The translations under genes were made by a program, and so were the position numbers. DNA of 64,000 bases from Streptomyces sp. LHD-70 (lineage in GTDB: Bacteria; Actinomycetota; Actinomycetes; Streptomycetales; Streptomycetaceae), in NCBI RefSeq assembly GCF_031157275.1, contig NZ_JAVIFW010000001.1:992001-1056000 (forward strand), written 5' to 3'. Of the stretch, positions 16,635 through 25,012 are shown piece after piece. Each line of letters starts with the position of its first letter. Position 1 is the first letter of the stretch. The notes under the pieces were generated by a model. The model ran no database searches. It was given only the letters and a program-made list of their open reading frames with translations, and had not been told where the DNA came from.

Positions 16635-17903
16635 TCAGGCGGTCTCGCGAACCGCGCGGGCCAGGGTGCGCAGACCCTCGTCCAGCTCGTCGGGGGTGAT
16701 GGTGAGGGCGGGCAGCATCTTGACGACCTCGCTCTCCGGGCCGGAGGTCTCGATCAGCAGACCCAGCTCGAAGGCGCGCTTGGCGACCTTGCCGGCGCGG
16801 TCCTTGTCGTGGAACTCCAGGCCCCACACCAGACCGCGGCCGCGGTACTCCTTGGTGGCCTCGGGGTGCTCGGCGCGGATCGCCTTCAGGGCCTGCTCGA
16901 CCTGCTCGCCGCGGGCGAGGGTCTGCTTCTCCATCTGGCCGTCCGCCCAGTAGGCGTCGAGCGCGGCGGCCGCGGTGACGAACGCCGGGTTGTTGCCGCG
17001 GAAGGTGCCGTTGTGCTCGCCCGGCTCCCACACGTCCAGCTCGGGCTTGAACAGGGTGAGGGCGAACGGCAGGCCGTAGCCGGAGATGGACTTCGAGACG
17101 GTGACGATGTCCGGCACGATGCCCGCCTCCTCGAAGGAGAAGAACCCGCCGGTGCGGCCGCAGCCCATCTGGATGTCGTCGACGATGAGCAGCATGTCCC
17201 AGCGCTTGCACACGTCGGCGAGCTGGCGCAGCCACTCGGCGCGGGCCACGTTGATGCCGCCCTCGCCCTGGACCGTCTCGACGATCACGGCGGCGGGCTT
17301 GTTGAGGCCCGAGCCGGAGTTCTCGAGGAGGCTCTCGAACCAGATGAAGTCCGGGGTGCGGCCGTCGAGGTAGTTGTCGAACGGCATCGGGGTGCCGTGC
17401 ACCAGCGGGATGCCGGCTCCGGCGCGCTTGAAGGCGTTGCCGGTCACGGCGAGCGAGCCGAGCGACATGCCGTGGAAGGCGTTGGTGAAGGACACGATCG
17501 ACTCGCGGCCCTTGACCTTGCGGGCCAGCTTCAGCGCGGCCTCGACGGCGTTGGTGCCCGTCGGGCCCGGGAACATGACCTTGTACGGCAGGTCACGCGG
17601 GCGCAGGATCGTGTTCTGGAACGACTCGAGGAAGGCGCGCTTGGCCGTGGTCGACATGTCGAGGCCGTGCGTGACGCCGTCCCGCTCGATGTAGTCGATG
17701 AGGGCGCGTTTCAGGACGGGGTTGTTGTGCCCGTAGTTGAGCGAGCCTGCCCCGGCGAAGAAGTCGAGGTACTCGTGGCCGTCCTCGTCGTACATGCGGC
17801 TGCCCTGCGCGCGGTCGAAGACCGTCGGCCAACCGCGGCAGTAGCTGCGCACCTCCGACTCCAGGGTCTCGAAGACGCTCAGGTCCGGCTGGGTGATGGT
17901 CAC
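16635..17903 (-). CDS. ectB: Diaminobutyrate-2-oxoglutarate transaminase
   Basis: A 422-residue class III PLP aminotransferase that makes L-2,4-diaminobutyrate from aspartate semialdehyde and glutamate, the first step of ectoine synthesis. The Schiff-base lysine is K271 in SKSISGYGLP. The PLP aspartate lies in VDDIQMGCGRTG and the phosphate-binding turn in GPTGTNAVEAAL. It follows ectA after about 100 nt and precedes ectC. Confidence 0.97.
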   Translation of the reverse strand: MTITQPDLSVFETLESEVRSYCRGWPTVFDRAQGSRMYDEDGHEYLDFFAGAGSLNYGHNNPVLKRALIDYIERDGVTHGLDMSTTAKRAFLESFQNTILRPRDLPYKVMFPGPTGTNAVEAALKLARKVKGRESIVSFTNAFHGMSLGSLAVTGNAFKRAGAGIPLVHGTPMPFDNYLDGRTPDFIWFESLLENSGSGLNKPAAVIVETVQGEGGINVARAEWLRQLADVCKRWDMLLIVDDIQMGCGRTGGFFSFEEAGIVPDIVTVSKSISGYGLPFALTLFKPELDVWEPGEHNGTFRGNNPAFVTAAAALDAYWADGQMEKQTLARGEQVEQALKAIRAEHPEATKEYRGRGLVWGLEFHDKDRAGKVAKRAFELGLLIETSGPESEVVKMLPALTITPDELDEGLRTLARAVRETA

Positions 17904-18002
17904 AGCGAATCTCCTCCTGGGAGATATAGGCGTGGGGGGTCCGAGTGGATGGTCAGGACTGGCGGATGGACTGCGGGCCGCTCGGGGCGGTCCGCCTGCG
18001 GA

Positions 18003-18551
18003 TCAGTACGGCAGCGGCCCGATGCGGTAGAGCACCTCGGGTTCGTGGCCGCCGTCGGGGAACTGCTCGGCGCTGAACAGCACCTCTCGTGCGAGGTCGG
18101 CGTCGTGGCGCTGTGCGAACGAGGTGAACAGGCGCTGCGACGGGATGTTGTCGGGCGAGATGGTGGTCTCCAGGGACCGGAGCTCGTGCTCCTTCGCGAC
18201 GCGCTCGGCGAGGCCGTCCAGCATCGCGGCGGCGAGCCCGCGTCCACGCTGCGATGCGTCGACGGCGACCTGCCAGACCAGGAGGGTCTGCGGGCGGTCG
18301 GGCCGGATGTATCCCGTGATGAACCCGACCGCTTCCCCGTCCGCGTCCCGTGCGATCACCGAGGTGCCGGCGAAGTCACGGCACCACAGCAGGTAGCTGT
18401 ACGAGGAGTTCAGGTCGAGGGTCTTCGAGTCACGGGCGATGCGCCAGAGTGCGGCTCCGTCCGTCACCTCCGGGGTGTCGAGCCGCAAGTCCCCCGGCAT
18501 TTCGCGAAAGGCGGTACGGGCACTTGCAAGGTCTGCTTGTGCGGCTGTCAT
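18003..18551 (-). CDS. ectA: L-2,4-diaminobutyric acid acetyltransferase
   Basis: A 182-residue GNAT enzyme that acetylates diaminobutyrate at N-gamma. Family stretches are LDLNSSYSYLLWCRDFAGTS, the CoA loop DASQRGRGLAAAMLD and LETTISPDNIPSQRLF. The ATG at 18551 is chosen because the family begins just before DLRLDTPEVTDG; a longer frame (to 18695) runs into AT-rich leader sequence. First gene of ectABCD. The 401-bp region upstream is AT-rich for this genome and should hold the osmotic-stress promoter. Confidence 0.96.
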   Translation of the reverse strand: MTAAQADLASARTAFREMPGDLRLDTPEVTDGAALWRIARDSKTLDLNSSYSYLLWCRDFAGTSVIARDADGEAVGFITGYIRPDRPQTLLVWQVAVDASQRGRGLAAAMLDGLAERVAKEHELRSLETTISPDNIPSQRLFTSFAQRHDADLAREVLFSAEQFPDGGHEPEVLYRIGPLPY

Positions 18552-18952
18552 GCATATTGAATTTACCGACCGAAAAAGGAAATTGCATCGCGGGGAGGGG
18601 TTACCTGAACGGGCTTGATGTGTTATCACGCGGGCGTGCGCGCTCGCGCAAAAACCTCGCTGACTGCCCTGTTTTGTCCAGATATTCTGGGGCATATCGC
18701 TCCCCGTGTGGCGTCGGTCACAAGCTGGAAACCCTCACGAGATCTGCCCGAATTACGTCGTTTGGCGTTCGCAAAATTTTTGCGTTTAGGACCGGGGAAA
18801 GCGGGCAGAAGAATACGGGAAGCTGCGCTCGAAAAGCAGCTCCCCGCATTCGTGAATACGACATTGATTTATGGCCCCGGAAGATTTCGAAGCCGGCGGC
18901 CCGAGTCCTGCTGCCCGATTCTTGACGCAGAATTGACGGGCAACCAGAAACG
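18552..18952. promoter_or_regulatory. AT-rich ectABCD upstream region with two dyads
   Basis: A 401-bp non-coding region between ectA and the 3' end of the aminotransferase gene, clearly richer in A+T than its flanks. It holds two perfect short dyads: CCAGA-TAT-TCTGG at 18678-18690 and CGCAAAA-T-TTTTGCG at 18770-18784. These are about 130 and 220 bp upstream of ectA and could be operators for a regulator of the osmolyte operon. Several open frames cross it, but none shows G/C third-position bias, so I call no gene. A run AAATTT within the second dyad is also the sort of sequence bound by Lsr2-type proteins. Confidence 0.5.
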
Positions 18953-20050
18953 CTACTCCCAGGCGGCGGTCACCGCACGCCGAGCGGCCTCCAGGTCCAC
19001 CGCGAGCCCCGCCTCGCCGAGCGCGGCGCCCAGCGCCGCCAGGCTCGCGTGCACCGCGCCACGCGTCGCGTCCGGACCGTAGTGGTTGACCCGGATCATC
19101 TCCTTGGCCAGCGCCCCGCCGCCCGCCACCAGGGGCAGCGCCGGGTCCGCCGCGAGCGCCCGCGCCACCAGCTCGGAGGCGTCCACGCCCGCCGGGGCGC
19201 GCAGCGTCGTCGCCACCGGCGCCGCGTCCCGCGCCTCGTGGACGTACGGCTCCAGGACCCCGAGGGCCACCGCGCCCGCCCGCGTCGCCGCCGCGGCCGT
19301 CGCGTGCCGGTCCATCACCGCGTCCAGGCCCTCCGACTCGATCCGCTCCACGCAGGCCTCCAGGGCCAGCATCTCCAGCTGCGCCGGGGCGTGAAGCAGC
19401 GCCTTGCGGCCGCCGTCGATCCAGCGCGCCTTCCAGTCCAGGAGCGAGAGGTACGAGGCGCGCGGCGCCCGCGGGTTCTCCGCGAACCGCCGCCAGGCGC
19501 GCTCGCTCACCGACACCGCCGAGACCCCGGCCGGGCCGCCCATCGCCTTCTGCGCGCCGATGATGCACAGGTCCACGCCCCAGGCGTCCGGCAGCACCGG
19601 CTCAGCGGCGATCGAGGCCACCGCGTCCAGGTAGAACAGCGCGCCGTGCTCCCGGACCACCTCGCCGATCTCCGCGACCGGGTTGGTGTTGCCGGTCGCC
19701 GCCTCCGCGTGCACGAGCGAGACGAAGTCGATCTCCGGGTGCTCGGTGAGCGCCTCCCGCACCTGGTCCGCGGTGACGGCCGTGTGGAACGGCACGGCCA
19801 GGTCGATCACGGTGGCGCCGCAGTCCCGCAGCCAGTTGCCGAAGGTCTGGCCGTACGGCCCGGTCACCACGTTCAGCGCGGTGGAACCCGGCCGGGCCCC
19901 GGAGCGGATACAGGCCTCAAGGGGCAGCAGCGCCTCGCCCTGCATGATCACGACGTCCTGCTCGGTCCGCATCAGCCGCGCCACCCGCTGCTCGATCGCG
20001 GCGAAGTGCGCGGGGGTCAGCGGAGCCAGGTCGAGAAAGGGGTGCGTCAC
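18953..20050 (-). CDS. Alanine-glyoxylate/serine-pyruvate-type aminotransferase
   Basis: A 365-residue fold-type I PLP enzyme of the AGXT/PhnW branch. The phosphate/PLP region is NVVTGPYGQTFGNWL, the aspartate and Gln-type residues lie in LYLDAVASIAAEP, and the Schiff-base lysine is in IGAQKAMGGPAGVSAV. It would interconvert alanine or serine with glyoxylate or pyruvate. It lies upstream of ectA in the same direction but 400 bp away, so it is a separate unit. It is divergent from the amidohydrolase gene at 20165. Confidence 0.87.
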   Translation of the reverse strand: MTHPFLDLAPLTPAHFAAIEQRVARLMRTEQDVVIMQGEALLPLEACIRSGARPGSTALNVVTGPYGQTFGNWLRDCGATVIDLAVPFHTAVTADQVREALTEHPEIDFVSLVHAEAATGNTNPVAEIGEVVREHGALFYLDAVASIAAEPVLPDAWGVDLCIIGAQKAMGGPAGVSAVSVSERAWRRFAENPRAPRASYLSLLDWKARWIDGGRKALLHAPAQLEMLALEACVERIESEGLDAVMDRHATAAAATRAGAVALGVLEPYVHEARDAAPVATTLRAPAGVDASELVARALAADPALPLVAGGGALAKEMIRVNHYGPDATRGAVHASLAALGAALGEAGLAVDLEAARRAVTAAWE

Positions 20051-20164
20051 GGTGGTGCTCTCTTCTTGACGGTCCTGCGGTCCCGCGGAGGGTCCGCAGG
20101 CCGCTTGACGTGTTCTTGTCCGGGTGCCGGTCCGAGCGTACCGAGTGGGATCTACGCTGCCGAC

Positions 20165-21256
20165 ATGAGCGATTCAGGGGTGCTGAGGGTCCGCGGGCGG
20201 GTGCTCGTCGGGCCGGAGGACGTACGGGACGAGCTGTGGGTCGTCGGCGGGCGGATCAGTTTCACGCGGCCGCCGGGGGCGGACGACGTCACCACCGTCG
20301 AGGGCTGGGCGCTGCCCGGCCTCGTCGACGCGCACTGCCATGTGGGCCTCGACGCGCACGGCCCGGTCGACGCCGAGACCGCCGAGCGGCAGGCCCTCAC
20401 CGACCGGGACAACGGGACGCTTCTGATCCGGGACGCGGGCTCGCCCTCCGACACCCGCTGGATCGACGACCGCGAGGACCTGCCGAAGATCATCCGCGCG
20501 GGCCGGCACATCGCCCGCACCAAGCGCTACATCCGCAACTACGCCCACGAGATCGAGCCGGACGAGCTGGTCGCGTACGTCGGCCGGGAGGCGGAGCGCG
20601 GCGACGGCTGGGTCAAGCTGGTCGGCGACTGGCTCGACCGCTCCACCGGCGACCTGGGCTCCTGCTGGCCGCGCGCCGAGGTCGAGGCCGCGATCGCCGA
20701 GGCGCACCGGCTCGGCGCCCGCGTCACCGCGCACTGTTTCGCCGAGGACTCGCTGCGGGACCTGGTCGAGGCGGGCATCGACTGCATCGAGCACGCCACC
20801 GGGCTCACCGAGGACACCATTCCGCTCTTCGCCGAGCGCGGCGTGGCGATCGTCCCGACCCTCGTGAACATCGCGACGTTCCCGAAGCTGGCGGCGGGCG
20901 GCGACAGCAAGTTCCCCATCTGGGCCGACCACATGCGCCGCCTGTACGACCGCCGCTACGACACCGTGCGCTCCGCCCACGACGCCGGCATCCCCGTCTT
21001 CGTCGGCACCGACGCGGGCGGCGGCCTCGCGCACGGCCTCGCCGCCGCCGAGGTCGTCGAGCTCACCAAGGCCGGCATCCCGCCGCTCGCCGCGCTCTCC
21101 GCCACCACGTGGGGCGCCCGCGACTGGCTCGGCCGCCCCGGTCTCACCGAGGGCGCCGCCGCCGACCTCGTGGTGTACGACGAGGACCCGCGCGCCGACG
21201 TACGCGCACTCGCGGCGCCGCGCCGGATCGTGGTGAACGGGAACGTGGTCAGCTGA
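20165..21256 (+). CDS. Amidohydrolase (imidazolonepropionase/prolidase-like)
   Basis: A 363-residue metal-dependent hydrolase. Composite-domain strands flank a TIM barrel. The HxH metal pair is in GLVDAHCHVGLD, a likely carboxylated lysine is in WVKLVGDWLDRS, further His ligands are in VTAHCF and DCIEHATG, and the catalytic Asp is in VGTDAGGGLAHG. The ATG at 20165 is the natural start. The C-terminus ends in ADLVVYDEDPR, typical of the superfamily. Substrate unknown. It is divergent from the AGXT-type aminotransferase and is followed by a nested hairpin. Confidence 0.86.
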   Translation: MSDSGVLRVRGRVLVGPEDVRDELWVVGGRISFTRPPGADDVTTVEGWALPGLVDAHCHVGLDAHGPVDAETAERQALTDRDNGTLLIRDAGSPSDTRWIDDREDLPKIIRAGRHIARTKRYIRNYAHEIEPDELVAYVGREAERGDGWVKLVGDWLDRSTGDLGSCWPRAEVEAAIAEAHRLGARVTAHCFAEDSLRDLVEAGIDCIEHATGLTEDTIPLFAERGVAIVPTLVNIATFPKLAAGGDSKFPIWADHMRRLYDRRYDTVRSAHDAGIPVFVGTDAGGGLAHGLAAAEVVELTKAGIPPLAALSATTWGARDWLGRPGLTEGAAADLVVYDEDPRADVRALAAPRRIVVNGNVVS

Positions 21257-21280
21257 GCCCGGCCCCGCGAGGGGGCGCAG

Positions 21281-21326
21281 GGGCGCGCGTGGCGTCGGGT
21301 TGACGCACCCGTGCCCCCGCGCGCCC
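21281..21326 (+). terminator. Nested hairpin after amidohydrolase gene
   Basis: GGGCGCGCG (21281-21289) pairs with CGCGCGCCC (21318-21326), enclosing a smaller perfect stem GCGTC-GGGTT-GACGC (21293-21307). It lies 25 nt after the amidohydrolase stop, so it is a likely transcription terminator. Confidence 0.55.
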
Positions 21327-21624
21327 ACGACTCGTTGCGCATCCTTCACCACCCCGCAGGACCCTCCCCGTACGGCAACTCCCAGGTCCGGCAAGGGGCG
21401 TGACGCGGGAGGCGGAAGGGAACGCGCGTGCCGGAAGATTCGAAAACGAGGGCGGAAACCCCACTTTGGAGTGAAGTGACCCCATGTCGCCGCCGGTTCA
21501 CTCCGTGTGCGTAACGATGCCGGGGTCCGGGCCGCCGACGCCGTACGACTGTCCCCGTACGGCGGTGTCGGCGGCCCCTTGTCCCTGAGCGCTCGCGCTC
21601 AATTCTCGTGGGGGTTCCACCACC
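21327..21624. other. Non-coding region before LAETG protein gene
   Basis: About 300 bp with no convincing gene. It should hold the promoter of the surface-protein gene. A GCGTGACGCGGGAGG motif around 21400 resembles part of the 29-bp repeat unit at 13022 (GTGACGCGGGAAG). No clear -10/-35 pair stands out. Confidence 0.4.
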
Positions 21625-22554
21625 GTGAACAGCAACACCTTCCGCACGCCCGTGCCGTGTCATCGGCGGTCCCGGCGGATCGCCGCCATCGCGGCCGCGA
21701 CGGCGCTGGCCGCGGGTCCCGCGGCCCTCGCCGGTGCCGTGCCCGCCCACGCCACGGGTGGCGACGGCAGGTCCAGTGCGGTCGTCCTGCGCGCGGGACT
21801 CGACGTCTCGCTGCTCAACAAGTCCGTGAACGTGCCGGTCCGGGCCTCCCTCAACGAGGTCGACGCGCCCGCGTCGGCGGAGAAGACCGCGCTCACCGTG
21901 AACGTCGACGGCATCGACCGGGGCCGCCCGTTCAGCATGGTGCGCGCCGAGGCGGCCTCCGCGAAGGCCACCGCCGACCGGCACAAGGCCGAGGGCCGTA
22001 CGCACCTCACACGGGCCGAGGTGCACCTGCCGGGGCTGCCCGCGCTGCCCCTGATCGAGCTGGAGAACGTCACCTCGAAGGCGGTCTGCGTGGCGGGCGA
22101 GCAGCCGGTCGCCGAGGCCGACGTGGTGGGCTCGGTGACCGTGCTCGGCAAGAAGGTCACGCTCTCCGCGACAGGGCCGACCCGCGTGGACGTGCCCGGC
22201 GTCGGCGAGGTCCGCCTCGACCTGGCGAAGACCCACACCACGTCCCGTACGGCAGCGGCCTCCGCGCTCGAACTCAAGGTGTCCGTCAACCCGTTGAAGC
22301 TCAACGTCGCCGAGGTCGACGGGACCGTCACCCTCGCGGGCGCCACCTGCGAGGCCCCGACGGCGCCCGCGAAGCCCCCGGAGGAGCAGCCGCAGGAACA
22401 CCCCAAGGACGAGACCCGCCCGCAGACGGCCGCGAAGCCGCAGCACCTCGCCGAGACGGGCGGCGACTCCACGACGCCGTACGTCGCGGGCGGCGCGGTG
22501 CTCCTGCTCGCCCTGGGCGGCGGCGCCCTGTACGCAGCACGCAGGCGCGCCTGA
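21625..22554 (+). CDS. Secreted LAETG-anchored cell-wall protein
   Basis: A 309-residue exported protein. A twin-Arg-like, Arg-rich signal region (RRSRRIAAIAAATALAAG, cleaved after about AHA-43) opens it. The C-terminus has LAETG at about 275-279, a hydrophobic segment and the tail AARRRA. This is the layout of a class E sortase substrate, so it should be linked to peptidoglycan. A Pro/Glu-rich wall-spanning segment precedes the motif. The central part has two related beta-rich stretches with VRLDLAKTHTT and no enzyme motif. GTG start at 21625. S. coelicolor has a LAXTG protein at the matching position (recalled as SCO1860). Role unknown; possibly developmental surface protein. Confidence 0.88.
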   Translation: MNSNTFRTPVPCHRRSRRIAAIAAATALAAGPAALAGAVPAHATGGDGRSSAVVLRAGLDVSLLNKSVNVPVRASLNEVDAPASAEKTALTVNVDGIDRGRPFSMVRAEAASAKATADRHKAEGRTHLTRAEVHLPGLPALPLIELENVTSKAVCVAGEQPVAEADVVGSVTVLGKKVTLSATGPTRVDVPGVGEVRLDLAKTHTTSRTAAASALELKVSVNPLKLNVAEVDGTVTLAGATCEAPTAPAKPPEEQPQEHPKDETRPQTAAKPQHLAETGGDSTTPYVAGGAVLLLALGGGALYAARRRA

Positions 22555-22609
22555 GAACGTGGGGGAGAGGCGGCCACCTGCCCTGTGCCGCCTCTCCCCC
22601 GCTCGACCG

Positions 22610-23701
22610 TCAGCGCCCAGCCGACGCCAGCGCCTTCTCCAGTGCCCCCAGCAGCCGGTCCGTCGTCTCCCGGTCCCGTACCGCGAGGCGGAGCCAGTCC
22701 GGGTCCAGGCCGGGGAACGTGTCGCCGCGGCGGAGTGCGAAGCCGAGGTCGCGCAGGTGGGCGCGGAGCCCGGCCGCGCCCTCGACGCGGATCAGGACGA
22801 ACGGGCCCTCGGCCTCGCGTACCGCCGTGACCTCATCGAACTCCGCCAGGCCCGCGAGGAGATGGGCCCGGTCGGCGGCGATCGAGCGGGCCGCGGCCTC
22901 CGCCTCCGCGAGCGCCCGCGGAGTCATGCACGCCTCGGCCGCCGCGAGGGCAGGCGTGGAGACCGGCCACAGCGGCTGGGCCCGCTCCAGCTCCGCGACG
23001 GTCTCCGGCGCGGCCAGTACGTAGCCGATGCGCAGGCCCGCGAGCCCCCAGGTCTTGGTGAGGCTGCGCAGCACCACCAGGCCCGGCACGTCCGTACGGT
23101 CCGCGAGGGCCTCGCGCTCACCCGGCACCGCGTCCATGAACGCCTCGTCCACGACCAACGTCCGCCCGGGACGGGCGAGTTGAGCGATCAGACCGGCGGG
23201 GTGCAGCACCGACGTCGGGTTGGTCGGGTTGCCCACCACCACCAGGTCCGCGTCCTCGGGCACCGCCGCCGGGTCGAGCCGGAAGCCGTCCTCCGCGCGC
23301 AGCAGCACCCGCCGCACCTCGTGCCCCGCGTCCCGCAGCGCCGCCTCCGGCTCCGTGAACTGCGGGTGCACGACGACCGGACGCCGCACCCGCAGGGCCC
23401 GCGCGAGCAGCACGAACGCCTCCGCCGCGCCCGCCGTGAGCAGCACCCGCTCCGGGGCGAGGCCGTGCCGCCGGGCCACCGCGGCCCGCGCCGCACGGCC
23501 GTCGGGATAGGCGGCGAGGGAGGTGAGGGACGCGGCGATGTGCTCGCGCAGCCACGAAGGGGGCGTGTCCGTACGGACGTTGACCGCGAGGTCGGTCAGC
23601 TCCGCGCCGTCGTCCCTGACCTCCGCGTCGCCGTGGTGCCGCAGATCGTGCGCGTGCGGGCGGTCCGCCTGGGATCGGTCAGCGTGCAGGTGCCTGTGCA
23701 T
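22610..23701 (-). CDS. cobC: CobC-like PLP aminotransferase/decarboxylase
   Basis: A 363-residue fold-type I PLP protein of the CobC/CobD threonine-phosphate decarboxylase group, which supplies the aminopropanol arm of cobalamin. The N-terminal DLAVNVRTDTPPSWL, the substrate loop in NPTNPTSVLHPAG and the Schiff-base lysine in RSLTKTWGLAGLRIGY are typical. The His-rich head (MHRHLHADRSQADRPHAHD) is unusual and may bind metal. Its start overlaps the end of the CbiX frame by 23 bp, so the two are coupled. Histidinol-phosphate aminotransferase is the alternative reading, but the neighbours favour cobalamin. Confidence 0.82.
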   Translation of the reverse strand: MHRHLHADRSQADRPHAHDLRHHGDAEVRDDGAELTDLAVNVRTDTPPSWLREHIAASLTSLAAYPDGRAARAAVARRHGLAPERVLLTAGAAEAFVLLARALRVRRPVVVHPQFTEPEAALRDAGHEVRRVLLRAEDGFRLDPAAVPEDADLVVVGNPTNPTSVLHPAGLIAQLARPGRTLVVDEAFMDAVPGEREALADRTDVPGLVVLRSLTKTWGLAGLRIGYVLAAPETVAELERAQPLWPVSTPALAAAEACMTPRALAEAEAAARSIAADRAHLLAGLAEFDEVTAVREAEGPFVLIRVEGAAGLRAHLRDLGFALRRGDTFPGLDPDWLRLAVRDRETTDRLLGALEKALASAGR

Positions 23702-24455
23702 GTCTTTCCTGGGGTTCGTGCGGGGTGGTGGCCTCGTGGTGGTGCCGTACCACCAGGTCGAGCAGGGCCGGGTCCGGGCCGACGGCGTCCGCCGTGCGCA
23801 CCTCGGCCTCCGGGTGCGCCTCCGCCCAGCCCTCGGCCTGCGCCCGCACCCGGTCCGCCAGGGCGCCGTCGAGCAGGAAGTACGGCAGCACCACGATCCG
23901 CCGCGCCCCGAGCCGTACGCACCGGTCGAGCCCGCTCGGCACGTCCGGCGCGGCCAGCGACACGAACGCCGTCTCCACCCCCGCGTACCCGCGCCCCTCC
24001 CACAGCAGCCGCGCCACCCGGTGCACCTCGGCGTTCGCCTCAGGGGCCGTGGCGCCGGGGCCGACCAGGAGCACCGTGACCCCGGCCCGGTCCCCCGGCG
24101 TGCGCGCCGCCCCGGCGTCGAGCGCCGCCTCCACCCGCCGCTCCAGGACGTCGAGCAGGACGGGATGCCCGCCGAGCAGGGGCCCGTACGCGTACGAGAG
24201 CCGGGCGGGATCGAGGGCCGAGGCGACCGCGCGCTCGGCGTGGGGTGCGGGGGCGAGCGTCAGAGGTACGACCGTCGGGTGGGCCGTGTCGTCGCCCATC
24301 AGGCCGGACACCTGCCTCAAGTGACCGCCCGCCACCGGGAGTTCGGGACTGTGGCGGCCGAGCGCGTCGACGAAGGCGCGGAGCGCCTCGGTGCCGTCGT
24401 CCGCGACGAGCAGCACCGGCCGGGCGGCTGCCGATTCGGTCTCAGGTCTGGTCAC
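23679..24455 (-). CDS. CbiX-like sirohydrochlorin/cobalt chelatase (internal start)
   Basis: A 258-residue product if translation starts at the GTG at 24455, which has GAGGAG five bases upstream. Two half-domains are visible: VVPLTLAPAPHAERAVASAL in the first, and VLLVGPGATAPEANAEV with RRIVVLPYFLLDGALADRV in the second. Canonical CbiX halves begin GHGS and use histidines for metal; here the first half reads LVADDGT and the second LVGPGAT. Metal insertion may therefore rely on other residues, or the first half may be structural. Expected role is inserting Co2+ into sirohydrochlorin. Confidence 0.7.
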   Translation of the reverse strand: MTRPETESAAARPVLLVADDGTEALRAFVDALGRHSPELPVAGGHLRQVSGLMGDDTAHPTVVPLTLAPAPHAERAVASALDPARLSYAYGPLLGGHPVLLDVLERRVEAALDAGAARTPGDRAGVTVLLVGPGATAPEANAEVHRVARLLWEGRGYAGVETAFVSLAAPDVPSGLDRCVRLGARRIVVLPYFLLDGALADRVRAQAEGWAEAHPEAEVRTADAVGPDPALLDLVVRHHHEATTPHEPQERHAQAPAR

Positions 24456-24896
24456 ACGGTCTCCTCGGGGAGGGGGGCGGTACGGGAAGGAGTCGGTGTG
24501 CGCGAGCGCGCAGGTCGCCCGGGCGGACCGGCCCTCGGGACTCGACCTCCGCTTGGGCACGAGCAGCCGGCCGCCCGTGGCGAGCGCCGCGGCCTCGGCG
24601 ACGGACGGCGTACCGACGGCCGCGAGTACGGCGCCCGCCGGGTTCGGGACGGCCACCCGCGCCAACTCGGCCGCCGGGTACGTCAGGAGCGGTACGCCGA
24701 GCGCCCGCGCCGCCCCGACGACGCCGGGCTCGCCGCCCTTCGCGTCCACCGTCGCGAGCGCGCCCAGGCCGGACTCGGGCCGCCCCGCCTCGCGCAGCAC
24801 GGCACGCACCAGGCCGAGCACCTCGTCGAGGGGCACACCACGGGCGGCACCCACACCGGCGATCAGCGCACCGGAGCGGGGCGGCGTACCGGGCAT
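23679..24896 (-). CDS. Fused frame: CbiG C-terminal (CobE-like) + CbiX-like chelatase
   Basis: A single uninterrupted 405-codon frame. Residues 1-133 match the CobE/CbiG C-terminal domain: GVGAARGVPLDEVLGLV, TVDAKGGEPGVV and LATGGRLLVPKRRS. After a 14-residue linker, residues 148-405 match an actinobacterial CbiX-type chelatase with two repeated halves. In related organisms these are separate small proteins. Here no stop separates them, yet a GAGGAG box followed by GTG lies exactly at the boundary (24455), so both a fusion and an independently started CbiX may be made. Direction and overlap place it with cobC. Confidence 0.7.
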   Translation of the reverse strand: MPGTPPRSGALIAGVGAARGVPLDEVLGLVRAVLREAGRPESGLGALATVDAKGGEPGVVGAARALGVPLLTYPAAELARVAVPNPAGAVLAAVGTPSVAEAAALATGGRLLVPKRRSSPEGRSARATCALAHTDSFPYRPPPRGDRVTRPETESAAARPVLLVADDGTEALRAFVDALGRHSPELPVAGGHLRQVSGLMGDDTAHPTVVPLTLAPAPHAERAVASALDPARLSYAYGPLLGGHPVLLDVLERRVEAALDAGAARTPGDRAGVTVLLVGPGATAPEANAEVHRVARLLWEGRGYAGVETAFVSLAAPDVPSGLDRCVRLGARRIVVLPYFLLDGALADRVRAQAEGWAEAHPEAEVRTADAVGPDPALLDLVVRHHHEATTPHEPQERHAQAPAR

Positions 24897-25012
24897 GGGC
24901 GGCTCCTCTCGGTTCGAACAGCGGGGGCGGACACGTACGGGGCAGGTGTGACCAGGAGATATCAGGTGTGTCGCAGGCCGAAGGGACCGGGTCCATCCGC
25001 TAGCAAGACCCC

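Noticed and set aside
18615..19082. Possible gene in the ect upstream region
   Set aside because: Starts in AT-rich DNA and runs into the antisense of the aminotransferase gene; composition is not coding-like.
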